Shown piece after piece: positions 31,945 to 42,933 of a stretch of DNA of 64,000 nucleotides. The notes beneath the pieces were generated by a model that saw nothing but the letters and a program-made list of their open reading frames with translations, made no database searches and had not been told where the DNA came from. Position 1 is the stretch's first letter, and every line of letters begins with the position of its first letter. The DNA comes from Watersipora subatra (taxonomy: Eukaryota > Bryozoa > Gymnolaemata > Cheilostomatida > Watersiporidae), in contig NC_088714.1 in NCBI RefSeq assembly GCF_963576615.1, positions 63,992,667 to 64,056,666 of the forward strand. Reading direction: 5' to 3'. The position numbers and the translations under genes are program-made.

Positions 31945-34365
31945 GCTAAGAAAGCCATTGATTCTATTTCCCTGATCAGATCAAAACTTCACAGGCTCAT
32001 CATACTTAGTCATGTTTAGTTAAACATGATATTAGTCTTTTACCTAGCCACGGTCTGGCTCTTCGGGTGGGTGGGCTATTTGCCCCCCTCTCCTCTCCCC
32101 CTTCTCTCTTTTTCTCTTCTCACTTCTTCTTTGGAGAAGGGGAAAAGATAGAATGGGGATAGGAGAGGGTGGCAAATAAAGCCCTGATGGCTCATGATTT
32201 GTGTGCAACATTTCATAACTTTTATAGTATTAATCTATGGTGGTTATCAGATATTATCACAGAATTACTTTAGTTTACTGGATTATGTATACAAGAAGCT
32301 TTTTATGTGAAAATAAATGTGATTTTGTCACCTTCTCCTCATTAGCTCCGCAGTGCAGTCAAGCATGAGGTACAATACAATGACGTTACGTCATGCTATT
32401 TAAGTCTGACAGGCTTTTTCCCTATTGGCCAATCTAGGTTTATATATCTAGGATGTTTATTCACTGAAGCTTATCTGACTGTTACAAAAAATGTCAATTA
32501 AGTTTGGCAGAAAGTTATGAAAAGGTCATTACCTTATCTCTGAACCAACCTAGGTACAAAGTTAAAATTACTTATGCAGTGAGTGTAAACTACGTACAAT
32601 TACAAGTAAACTACTTAAACGTATGAGTAAACCAGAATAAGGAGATACTACTATTAGATCTATGACAAACTAAATATCCATGTATACTGCAAGTCACAAA
32701 CTTTTACTTAATAAAGACAAACAAAAATTAGAGAATTACCAGGAGTCACTGTGATGGACAAAGTATGTTTATTTTCTAAACTTTCATCACTACAGAAAAG
32801 TCACAATGTTGGTTCATTGAAAAATAAAAAGAGGAAGACAATTACAAAATGTTGCCAATGGTACTTGGAAGCATAGCAGTAGACAAAAGCTTACAAATAT
32901 AACAATAATATGGCAACAACAAAGAGTAAACATAAGCTTGCCTTGTGATGGCAAGGCATTGGTAGATGTTTTTTAGCAGTTTAATAGATCATTTATTAGA
33001 AATACCAACTTCCAGTTGGTAACAGTGTGCTCCAGAGTGATTCAAACCACCTTGATTTGTTTGTGTTTGGTAAAGTGAACAGCCAAATGTTTCAGAGTTG
33101 AAGGAAAATGCGGAGCACTTTTTTTTATACAAAAATAAGCGCATGCTTCCACATTTTCTACCTTGATTAGCTTCATTAAATTACCATGGCATTCGTGACT
33201 CTCAGAGATTTGATGGAAAGAGAACTTTGAAACATGCTGAGCAGTAGATTCCTGGCTTGACAGGAGTAAATGAAAGGCTTTAGTAACTTTGCTGTAAATC
33301 CAGAAACATCTAGACATAGTTTTCGATTCTGTAAATAGGTTAATCTCTGCCCTAACATCAAGCTTTTCAAATTGTGGCGTTACTATACCCTGATTTCTCC
33401 AAACTACTTTTATCTCATTGTTTAAAACTATGAACAGTATGCCTTGGACCTGGTGAGGTTGAAAAGAACCAACTATGGATGATGGACAAGCGTAACTGTA
33501 TGTTTGCTCTTCATCTTCTCTATACCAGCGGACTACACAGTTCTGGGCCTGTTTCTCTAGCAGTATTGATCCATATGGAGCTGTCATCGCCAGTGGCATG
33601 GTGTGGGTGCTTGGAAAATATGCAAAACCAAAGGACTCTGTTGAATAAAAGCTAACCACTACCAAGTAGGAATCTGCTATTCTGCAGTTGATGATCAGTT
33701 GCACAAGATTATCATAATAGGCAGTTGTAACCATTTCCGGTTCACTCAACTTTATATTGTTTATAGCAAACTTCTCCATCGATTTCATTCTGCTACCATC
33801 GTTGCAGGAGCCATACTCTGATAATTTCGTGAATGTGCTAGCAGAAATTACAAAGCTTTTTACGCAGTTGTCTAGGGTATCAGCCACCGTAAAAGTGGAA
33901 GACAAACCGCCTATTTTTTCAAAGTTCACAAGTGTTAAATCTGATATTTCCATGAAGGTATGCTCAGTTGATGTTGACAAAGTATAACATTGCTTAATCT
34001 CTTCACCAGCGATCACCGTACAATCACCATTTTCAGCAATTTCAAACAATTGATTTTTTGTGGCAGCTAACTTACAGTTTGTTTGTATACAGCGGATGCT
34101 CTATCAGTGAGCCGATGTCAACATCAAACTCAAAGTTTATGGTCTCATAAATCACCAAATTATCTGTCCAGTTTTCTCTGCCTATCACAGATGTAGACTC
34201 TCGGTCTGTAAAAAAGCTAGAAATAATCATCGCTTGGAAAGCTACAGCAGAACTGCTAATACACATGCATCGGCAAAGGATCTAAAAACAGAAAAGCCGC
34301 AAACTAGTAAAAGCTAAAAACGACAAACAAAGGAGACTCTTCTACATCTTAACCCATTCTGGTTA

Positions 34366-36628
34366 CCATAAAACCTCTAATTGAATGCCACGGCGCTCTA
34401 TTTTTTAATCTTTCTTCTATTATGTGGCAGTCAATTGGAGGCGGCGGCCAAATAGAGGCGGCGGCCAAATAGAAGCTGGCGGTCTATTTTTCAAATGGCT
34501 CACCAGAATTTTTGGAAGATAACTTTAGCCCTCTTACAGACAAAGCGAATGTCACCTATAGTTGGCCTTCTTTTTTCGTTGGAGCGATATTTAACCATTC
34601 GGATGCAATAAATCTGCTAACATAACTCTAACTTGTCAAAGGTCTCTTAATAAATGTGCCTCGAAAAACCGAGAAATATCTCTACCAGTTGATATATATT
34701 GCTTGCAAGTGACCTGTGATGATATTATAGCTTGTGTCCCTCTTTGCAATTTGCTGGCATTTTCAATTTTTATTTCATTCTAAATTTGAAGACATATTTT
34801 TATTTTATATCTATACTAGCTGTACAACCTGGCTTTGTCTAGGTAATAAATAGGTTTTTGGACAGAAACTTTATTTGTGTTTAACATATAACAACATTTG
34901 CCATTCTAACTTTCAAACTTGATACCATGAGAAAAATGTTTCGTGCAGGTCAGATAGTTTAGAAGAAATATAAACGACTATAACAAGGTTTAAATGTAAA
35001 TGTGAAATAATTAGCAAGTAGTAGCTAAATTAACTCGGTTGTGCTACGGTTGCAATAAAAGAGGATTTGGTAATAATACAATCAATACGGACTGATAAAA
35101 CAAAATAAAAATCCTGAATATGTAGAATTAATAATAACAATTCTTGCATAGAAGTGTGTCTGTATAAAAAAAGGTTACTATTCCACCAGAAGCTATCCAT
35201 CAAAACTTTGAATACGACGATACTGGTACCTCTCGTTACCGGTACAAATGTATTAAATTGAGATATCGTACTGTCTTTGTTTGACCGAACAGAGAGATAA
35301 TGTCGAGGCTTTTCCCACAGAGACAACATAATTGTCCGCATGAGAAGAATTGGCCTTGACCCCAAATATAGTACTTGAACCTTACGAAAAATATTTCTTA
35401 ATAGGGGAGTTGTAGCGGGTGGCGGCATCGCTAAAATAATCAGCTTGCGCTAAAGCTATAGCTGGAATGACACATATACCAACACTGAGAATTATATATA
35501 CATAAATTTGACATTGTTGAATAAAAGCTCATTGCTCTCACTGATATGTTTATTACAGTTTTCAGCCAAAACTAGCTTTTTATGTGCAATAGAAGTGGAG
35601 TTATGAGCATCGATCCATTGTAAGCTGTGTTAAGACAGCCGCAAGGATGCTATTAAATAGCATGCTATAAATTTGCATATTTATAAGTTCTACAATAATA
35701 ATCTATCAAATGATACAAATATATATACATGAACAAGTGAAATAAACTAACCATACTTACAAATGTATATTACATGCAGAAACAAAAATTAACATTTTTT
35801 AAACTAAAATATTTCCATCGTTTGCTTGGATAGTTGCTTTCTGATTGTTACGTTCAATAGAACAAACATCTTCTAGTTGTGCAATACCTTCCACAATATC
35901 TTCTGGCCTCAACCTTTCTCTGCACTGCTGAACTAGTTGATATCAGCGTCCAAACAATTTTTTGGCAGAGCAAAACTTTCACGCACTGTATTTAGCACAA
36001 ATGCAACGCGTAAAAATTTGCTTGCGAAATGTAACCTTTGGTCCAAAACTTGCAAGCAGTTTTTATATGTATGTACTTTGAGGTATTTTTAAGATCGCAT
36101 TAAACAAGGAACTACTATTAGCCTACAACAGTTAATAATTATTTTTATGGCGTTGCTTTCAAAGTTAATCTACCGTCGTAAATTTAAACCGTTGTTATAT
36201 ATGTACACATACTTTGAAATATCAAGACTGCGTTAAACAAAGAACCACAATTGGCCTGAGACAGTAATTATTGCTACAGGGTTGCTTTGAAAGCTCACCT
36301 ACCATCATAAATTAAACCCTTTTTATATATGTAGGCTACTTCAAAGTAAAAAAACTGCACTAAACAAAGAACTACTACTAGCCCAAGACCATTATTGATT
36401 ATTTCTATGGTGTTCCTTTCAAAGTTTTAACAAAAAAAATTAAAAGCTTTGGAGTTTGACAACGAAAAAATTATTTCAATTCAACGAATAATTATTGATA
36501 CAACTTTGTGGACATTTTTCTACTGATCAGTTGATATTATGGGCTCGTAAAGATCAAATAATGTCAAAGTGACGGTCAAATGGAGGTGGCGTTCAAATAG
36601 AGGTGACGTTCAATTAGAAGTTTTACAG
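34366..36628. mobile_element. TA-flanked DNA transposon in the copy C intron
   Basis: Ends CCATAAAACCTCTAATTGAA at 34366 and the inverse of CTGTAAAACTTCTAATTGAA at 36628, with TA on both sides. Subterminal repeats follow: GGCGGCGGCCAAATAGA twice on the left, GGTGGCGTTCAAATAGAGG on the right. No transposase frame is visible in about 2.2 kb. It contains composite repeat copy 3 at 34815-35450. Confidence 0.68.
34815..35450 (+). repeat. Composite interspersed repeat, copy 3
   Basis: ACTAGCTGTACAACCTGGCT start, GGTAATAAATAGG, then the shared body to the GACGATACTGGTACCTCTCG and TTGACCGAACAGAGAG block. The tRNA-like end is missing. Confidence 0.6.
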
Positions 36629-36760
36629 TATCTAACTAATACTAAATATCATCATCGCTCAAAAAGGTACAGCCATCTACTCAACAGCTTGCAATGATTT
36701 CACTTTCAACTGCTAAATGTCACTGCGGTATATAGTATGTACATTTATGCTACCACTTGT

Positions 36761-36925
36761 CAGGAAATGTTTGGTAGACGCTGTTGGTATCATAACCACC
36801 ACAAATCTGATCTGAGTCGCCGTCACAAGGAAAGTCACAAATTTGATCACTTTTCTTCTTGTACTTGTCGTACTGCTCACCACAAAGACATTCATCTCCA
36901 TACTGTAGACCGGCGTAGTTGTGAC
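36761..36925 (-). pseudogene. Copy C exon: C-terminal half of WSC domain, broken donor
   Basis: 165 nt as in A and B. It encodes HNYAGLQYGDECLCGEQYD, FPCDGDSDQICGG and SVYQTFP. The next bases are ACAAGT in place of GTAAGT, so normal splicing is not expected. Confidence 0.85.
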
Positions 36926-36969
36926 CTAAAGTTTGAGTTAAGACTCGGTTACAAATATTGATAAAAACT

Positions 36970-38230
36970 GAATATAAAATGTAAAATTACTAGTATTCTA
37001 TTAAAGAACTCAGTTGTTATCCATAGACTAGAGTAATTTGTTTGTAACTAGCTATAAATACTAGTTACTATTCAGGTTCTTCTAAGAGGCTTTGACAAAA
37101 GAAGTTCAACCTGGCAGCAAAAAGTGTTGGATGTCAAACAGCTAACTCCTAAAAAATATCTACCTTATTTTGTAAAGCTAAAGTTGCTAAAATGTCTACC
37201 TTATTGGGACACTCAAGTTTGGACGTAAGTTTGTCAGTTTTAGGTATGATAGGAGGATGTAAAGACATAGCAGAAAATCGTGCAGTGGGGTAATATGACA
37301 GTGAGGTCAATGTTAGTATAGGTCATGCTAAGTAAAACAATTATTCAGATATTAATAACGCTAGCGAAGAAAATGAAGAAATAATGTAGAAGCTTGGCCT
37401 TGAATGAAAACGAATCAACCCGTAATCATTGTGGAATCACGGTTTTTTCACCTTATTATGGGGAGCACGATGTTTTTGTCATCGCCACACGACATTTTTT
37501 CACCAATCTAAATTAAAAATTTTTTATGGAAATTCAATTTGGAAGTCGGTGTGCTGAATACATCAAAATAACAAAGAAGCTGACATGCTAATCCCAAAAT
37601 GCTTCGCACAACTCTAGAGAGATATGATGCTCGTTCTTTCTCAGTATCGCATTGTTCATTGTAGTGAGAAAAAAAACTAAAAACAGACATACGATAAAAT
37701 TTTAGCTGATTTCAAAGTTGAAGTTTAGTAATATACATACTAAAACTTAGCTTTAAGTATGTGTTTAGCAATTTAAATTCATTTAAGTTAAATTAATTTA
37801 TTTATGTTATACGTTTGGCTCAAAATTAAGAACTCCCTACCGTATGTACTGCACGTAGTACATTGTAACGCTGATTTTATTGCAGATCATAACCACTAAA
37901 TACACTAAAGTTACTGTAGCTTATTACCTATAGTTACTAAGGTTAACATATTATTTTGTAACTAATTTTTAATATGTACATTACGTATATGAACTTTTGA
38001 AGATTTTTACCAGAGGGTGTTTGCATTGGATACTTATTATGGTTTCTATACTCATCAAAACAACATTTTGCCTTACGATACTAACACTCGAACAGATTAA
38101 AATTGTTTAGTGACGGTCCACTGTATTAGCAATAGGCATCACATTTTTTGTTTATCAAATTGTGAATATGCACCTACGAATATTGATAAAAATGAACAGA
38201 AATATGCAGGAGAAACATTAGTGAAGAGAA
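36970..38230. other. Stretch without a recognised gene (expected upstream region of copy C)
   Basis: Short frames only. The missing WSC first-half exon and signal exon of copy C were looked for on the minus strand here and not found. Confidence 0.5.
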
Positions 38231-39780
38231 TGTGGGCATTAACTCAAAGCAGTGCTGTAGCGGACGCAGGCTGATCCTTTACTCAACTAGGCCCTAGAGA
38301 TGCGGCGTTAGAGGAGTGCCAAAACAAATGGCCATTTTGTGGGAATCGGTTTCCACTACATACCACTATTAGGCTAGACCTACACATTAGACATCATAAC
38401 AAACTATTCTTTACAGAGACTTACAAATTGGAGTCATACAGAGACGAACGGCGGAGCCTACTAAAATGAGAAAAGCCTCCCTTGGCAAAGCCCCTAGCTA
38501 CTAAGACTCGCAACTGGAGCTCGGCGGGGTTGATCAACAGCCAGCACAACCATGAAAGATGGAGTCTCAAGAAACCTGAGATCAGGTTACTGCAGCACTT
38601 GAGAAGAAACAGCCAATTGAGGAATATGCGGCTATATTACCGGAGGACGTGACACCATGTCCTATAAAATTTTGCCAATTTTGTTTGTCGCTGCGAGTGC
38701 CAACAAATATCTAGAGAGCTGGTCATCCAACATCAGAGCAAGGACAAAGGTAGAATTCATGAGAATGTGGTGTACCACTCAATGAGGAAAGTTCCTAAAG
38801 CACCGCGTCTAAAGCACTAATATGTATTTGGATCCCATCTATTTCCTCATTGATGATGGCTTGCTGGTTACGCAAAATCCTTTCACAAGTGGCAAGTCAA
38901 TAAGTAGAACGACGAGCAACCATGACCCAAGTCATCTCAGCAAGCAAAGGCCTCAGCCCAATATGTACAGCCTGCCTTTGCTATATCTCGGGCTGGTTCC
39001 CGCTAACCAGGTGCTGAGAAAGTGCCAAAAGAGGAGGGCCTGGCAGGTCCCAAAGGATATAGACTATCGGATAGACCGATAGTGTATATGATTGGCCGTC
39101 CAATGCTTAGGACTTACCCAAGTGGGACCAGGACCTAATGTGCTAGCGGGTGTGATACTAATAGTATGGAGCCCAACAACACTACCTATGGGCCAAGCCG
39201 ATGTTGCTGCCAGAAATCAGATTACAGCCACATATGGCCTTTAATGGATGGTAGAGTGTGGTGCATACCAGCTGGCCCTCTACCTAGCTCAGCCTCAGAG
39301 ACATCAGCCAACTGACGATTTGACCGAGCCAGGCCAAGAGTCCTACATCAATCAAACTGGCTATAGGCCAGCGAGAAAAAGAAGCAGCCGATTCTCGAGC
39401 AAGAGGAGCAGCCCTTCTGATATGAAAGAGCAAGATGGAGCTCTACACAACGAACACTCACTGAAGCAATCATCACATACTGTTCTTTGCTGTACTACAT
39501 TTATTTTGTAACACATTCTTATTGATTGAATGCACTTTTACCCTCAACTCGAGGTGGCAGGTAGTCTCAAGTGTGGAGAAGCAAAAGGCCCCAGCAGATC
39601 CTTTACAATAAATTACTTGAGCGCAGCCATAAACCAACTTTTCATCAAACCTACAACTTTACTTACCAACCACAAGAACTCCAAAGGTCGACAGCAAAGA
39701 CATTTTCAACCTTCTTTGTGCTCTCATAGCAGAGCTTCTTTCCAAAACTTTGAAATCTGCCACTTGTAGCTTGATCCTGG
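38230..39780 (+). other. GC-richer degenerate block, possibly an old mobile element
   Basis: Base composition rises and several overlapping plus-strand frames appear (38822-39082, 39248-39511), one containing DLIYF-like and GRPML-like pieces. None could be tied to a family. It may be a decayed retroelement; the identity is unknown. Confidence 0.35.
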
Positions 39781-41027
39781 TTTCCTCTAACTCTCTAGCT
39801 TGTTGGTGAACATGCTCCCTATTCCTCAGCAGTTATAGAAGTGTTTTTTGATCAATATGCATTTCTTCAACTCATTTTCCTACTCTGTCAGTGACACTTG
39901 CTATACATTATTCAGGTAATTAATCTAACTTTTGAAATATAACATGATTCTGCAAGCTTCATTGAAGGTGCTTAAAATGATTGGAGTCTTTGACTTGGTT
40001 GTCTTTGAGCATCTAACACTGATATGTTTTTTTTTGTGTCTTGCAGATGCAATCGTCTTTATTAACACAACTCTGCCAAATAAATATTCACCAGAACAAA
40101 GTTTCATTTTAAACTGCAGACGTTTTTAATTAAAAGTGGTTTTAATTACAGTGGTTTTTGATTAGAGTTGTTTTTGATGAAACAGGCTTCAGCAGATTTC
40201 TGGATGCTTACAATCTGAGCAGACAAAATTAATTTTTGAAGCTTTCCTTTAGATGACAGTCTGGCGTACAAACTATGTGTATTAATTGCTAAGAAATAGA
40301 AATAAACTGTAATTACTTTTTGCTAGATGAGAAAGAAATGCTTTCTTTTGATTTCGTTGTTATACATTAGCCATTACCAATAGTTTAGATAGTACATAAG
40401 TTGTACAACAGAGACTCTGTTCACATAGATTAGGACAATCTAGTTCTTAGCTGGCAATATAACCAAATTTGCTGAGCTTCAAATTAATCCAATATAAATG
40501 TTGAGATTATTTTGGTTACACGTGGTTTCTCTTTATTAGCATGAGAAGTGTAAATGGCATTGCATAAAGGTTTTGCTCAGTTAAAAAATTGTTTTGACGC
40601 TAATGCCAACCAGCTAAGCTGTGTAAAAAAGGAGTTGAAGTCAGAAAACACTGTGGAAGGTATATAATTGAACAGTCATAAGATTATGAAATGGTTTCAA
40701 ACGAAAATAACCATCAGAACACAATGGGCTAAGCAAAAGTTGTAAATATTAAAAAAAAAGTTAATTCTTGCTTTTGAATGTATTATAAATATGGTTTGTT
40801 TATGTTACTTGTTCTTGAATATATATTTGTAAAATTTGATAAATTATTATCATTATGATAAAACGTATAAGCTTGCAGGATTATAGCATATTACTCGATA
40901 GCATCTTCGTTGTTATACAAACTCGGCTTGCAATGGACCGACGCTCATAACTCTTCTTCTATTGTACATAAAAAGCTATTTTTAGTCGCAAACTAGCAAA
41001 CATTTCAATGAGTGCAATGAACTTTTA
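39780..41027. other. Stretch without a recognised gene
   Basis: AT-rich. A short piece near 40930-40985 (CGCTCATAACTCTTCTTCTA, then an AAAAAGCT run) recurs inverted near 35560-35620. Nothing else was recognised. Confidence 0.45.
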
Positions 41028-41124
41028 AGCAACCTTGTTAAATATGGTTATATACTAAAAATATGCCTTCAAATAGATGCCTCCAAACACTGATTTTGTG
41101 AGAATCAAGTGACATAACCATGTT

Positions 41125-41640
41125 GCAGGTCTTGTGTACAGAAGTCTATGTGATGAGTATGTCCATAGTAAACCACAACACTGATGGGAAGCTCCTGGTA
41201 AGGTTAATGAGAGTGATCACGCTAAGTTCCTCTGGGACTTCTACATCTAGACTGACAAGCATGTCCTAGCAAACCAACTAGATATAGAGGTGAAGGACAG
41301 GGAAAACAAGAGGGCTACTACAATAGATATAGAAGTACCAATGACTACAATATAGCCAGCAAAGAAAACCAAAAAGTAGAGAATTATCTCCCTCTTGGAG
41401 AAAAGGTTGAAAAATGCTGGAGTGTAAGAACAACTGTAATTCCAGTAGTCATTGGGGCACTGGGCGCAATAACACCTGCGCATAAAATGGGGCTTGCCCA
41501 GATACCGACAGCAATCAATTCAAGTGAGTTGCAGAAAAATGCGCTATTGGGAACAGCTAAGATCTTGAGGCGAGTGTTCAAACTCCCAGGTCTCTGGTAG
41601 GAGACCTGGGTTAGAGCAGAAATTACCACCCACATGGGTT
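41125..41640 (+). pseudogene. Non-LTR retrotransposon C-terminal endonuclease-like tail, copy 1
   Basis: With stops, it reads a C-terminal tail of the kind common after LINE-type RTs: an LWDFYI piece, [20 protein letters not shown], then IIDIEVPMT, and near the end PVVIGALGAI and GTAKILRRVF in other frames. The D...D-x-E-V-P layout fits a restriction-like endonuclease fold. RT itself is absent. The family name is my inference. Confidence 0.6.
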
Positions 41641-41802
41641 AACCGGGGTGAGAGACCAATATATATGTATATATATAGGTCCAATATATACTTTTAAGCA
41701 ACCTTGTTAAATATGGTTATATACTAAAAATATGCCTTCAAATAGATGCCTTCAAACACTGATTTTGTGAGAATCAAGTGACATAACCATGTTGCAGGTC
41801 TT

Positions 41803-42137
41803 GTGTACAAAAGTCTATGTGATGAGTATGTTCATAGTAAACCACAACACAGATGGGAAGCTCCTGGTAAGGTTAATGAGAGTGATCACGCTAAGATCCT
41901 ATGGGACTTCTACATCCGGACTGACAAGCATGTCCTAGCAAACCAACTAGATATAGAGGTGGAGGACAGGGAAAACAAGAGGGCTACTATAATAGATATA
42001 GAAGTACCAATGACCACAATATAGCCAGCAAAGAAAACCAAAAAGTAGAGAATTATCTCCCTCTTGGAGAAAAGGTTGAAAAATGCTGGAGTGTAAGAAC
42101 AACTGTAATTCCAGTAGTCATTGAAGCACTGGGCGCA

Positions 42138-42139
<2 letters not shown>
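41803..42139 (+). pseudogene. Non-LTR retrotransposon C-terminal tail, copy 2 (truncated)
   Basis: Open from 41803 to a TAG at about 42024, covering CDEYVHSKPQHRWEAPGK and [17 protein letters not shown]. It is cut off at GGGCGCAATA by the TA array. Confidence 0.6.
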
Positions 42140-42232
<93 letters not shown>

Positions 42233-42245
42233 TATACATATACAT
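42139..42245. repeat. (TA)n microsatellite
   Basis: About 100 bp of TA with a few G and C interruptions, joining the duplicated tail to the LTR of the next element. Frames through it (IYIY...) are not genes. Confidence 0.95.
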
Positions 42246-42528
42246 ATATAGGTTTTGTGCCACCCTTCACTTTCCTCCACTAGTACAAGACTCGGTGCAT
42301 GAGTTTATACATATTTTCTGCTTAGTTCATAAGTTGTACAAGAATGCTCAAGTAACAGGCAATGAACAGGCCCAGAACAGCTCTGCTCTCTACTGCAAGT
42401 GTTTGTGCTTATATAGCTGGTAAGGCCCACCTCTGTTCTACTTGGCTGGGCCCGATTCAGCTCAGTCCGGCTTTGGCTTGACTCGGCTTTGGCTCAGCTA
42501 AATGCAGGTGGACGATATCCACCACACA
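42245..42528 (-). repeat. 3' LTR of Ty3 element 2
   Basis: On the minus strand it begins TGTGTGGTGGATATCG after a purine run AGAGAGGAG and ends ACAAAACCTATATA, merging with the TA array. Confidence 0.75.
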
Positions 42529-42933
42529 CTCCTCTCTATTGGCAACTAGGGTCTCCAATTTATATCTTGAGGGAGCACCAGTTAGGCCAGGGCTTCATGC
42601 TGGCGGGCTCCGTAGCAGAAGCACTCCACCTCTTTCAGCAGCAACTGGCACTCCTGTCCTCCAGGTGTCCTTGCCGCAGGATAGTCAGCATCATCTCGGC
42701 AGCCCTCGTCCAATCCTGAGCGTCCTGAGCCAACAACCAGGCCCGGCTGTGCTGAATCTGCAGGAGGGCCTGGCTAGCTGGAGTCCGTCCCACTGTCTCG
42801 GCCAGCGTGCGTGGTCCGGCTGGGTCCAAGGCCATCTGGCTCCTCCTGGTTAAGGCTGGGCGAACCCGGGCTGGGGGAGTAACTGTGTCCTGGCCTGTTG
42901 GACTCCTCTTCGTGGACTACGGTGTCTCCTTCC

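Larger units (their letters stand above)
29227..32449. mobile_element. Foldback element with about 460-bp inverted arms
   Basis: Arms 29227-29702 and 31995-32449 are inverse copies (AGATATATAAACCTAGATTG at the left tip, its complement at the right). They share CATTGTATTGTACCTCATGC and a GGAGAAGGGGAAA/TTTCCCCTTCTCC block. It is inserted in unit 2 of the duplication where unit 1 reads through near 24905. About 410 bp of spacer remains. A hAT element sits in the spacer. Confidence 0.82.
25560..32890. repeat. Tandem duplication of the gene upstream region, unit 2, with insertions
   Basis: Matches unit 1 block by block but is enlarged by a mariner-like MITE (26894-27654), an expanded CT array and a foldback nest (29227-32449). 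Its last part (32450-32890) is the 3' flank of copy C. Unit 1 ends at the matching point, 25380, but no gene follows there. Confidence 0.78.
32990..36925 (-). pseudogene. WSC / NHL-like / PAN gene, copy C (pseudogene)
   Basis: Two exons recognised: WSC C-half at 36925-36761 and the long exon from 34207 (acceptor TTTTTACAG) to about 32990. The long exon resembles copy A closely (TFTVADTLDNCVK, RWYREDEEQ). Breaks: a 4-nt insertion with an in-frame TAA near 34075, a frameshift at an A8 run at 33115-33122 ahead of the PAN tail, and loss of the GT donor after the WSC exon (ACAAGT). No WSC first half or signal exon was found upstream. The A8 shift could be a sequencing error, but the other lesions argue for a real pseudogene. 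Confidence 0.85.
41028..42139 (+). repeat. Tandem duplication of a retroelement tail
   Basis: Unit 1 is 41028-41690 and unit 2 is 41691-42139, nearly identical and truncated at a TA array. Both start CTTTTAAGCAACCTTGTTAA. Confidence 0.9.

Noticed and set aside
38005..38040. VCIGY-like translation resembling the WSC exon of copy A
   Set aside because: It is on the plus strand, opposite to copy C, has no YLGCY part and no matching splice sites.
42053..42423. Frames rich in Ile-Tyr across the TA array
   Set aside because: (TA)n translation in both strands; no domain, no conserved flank.
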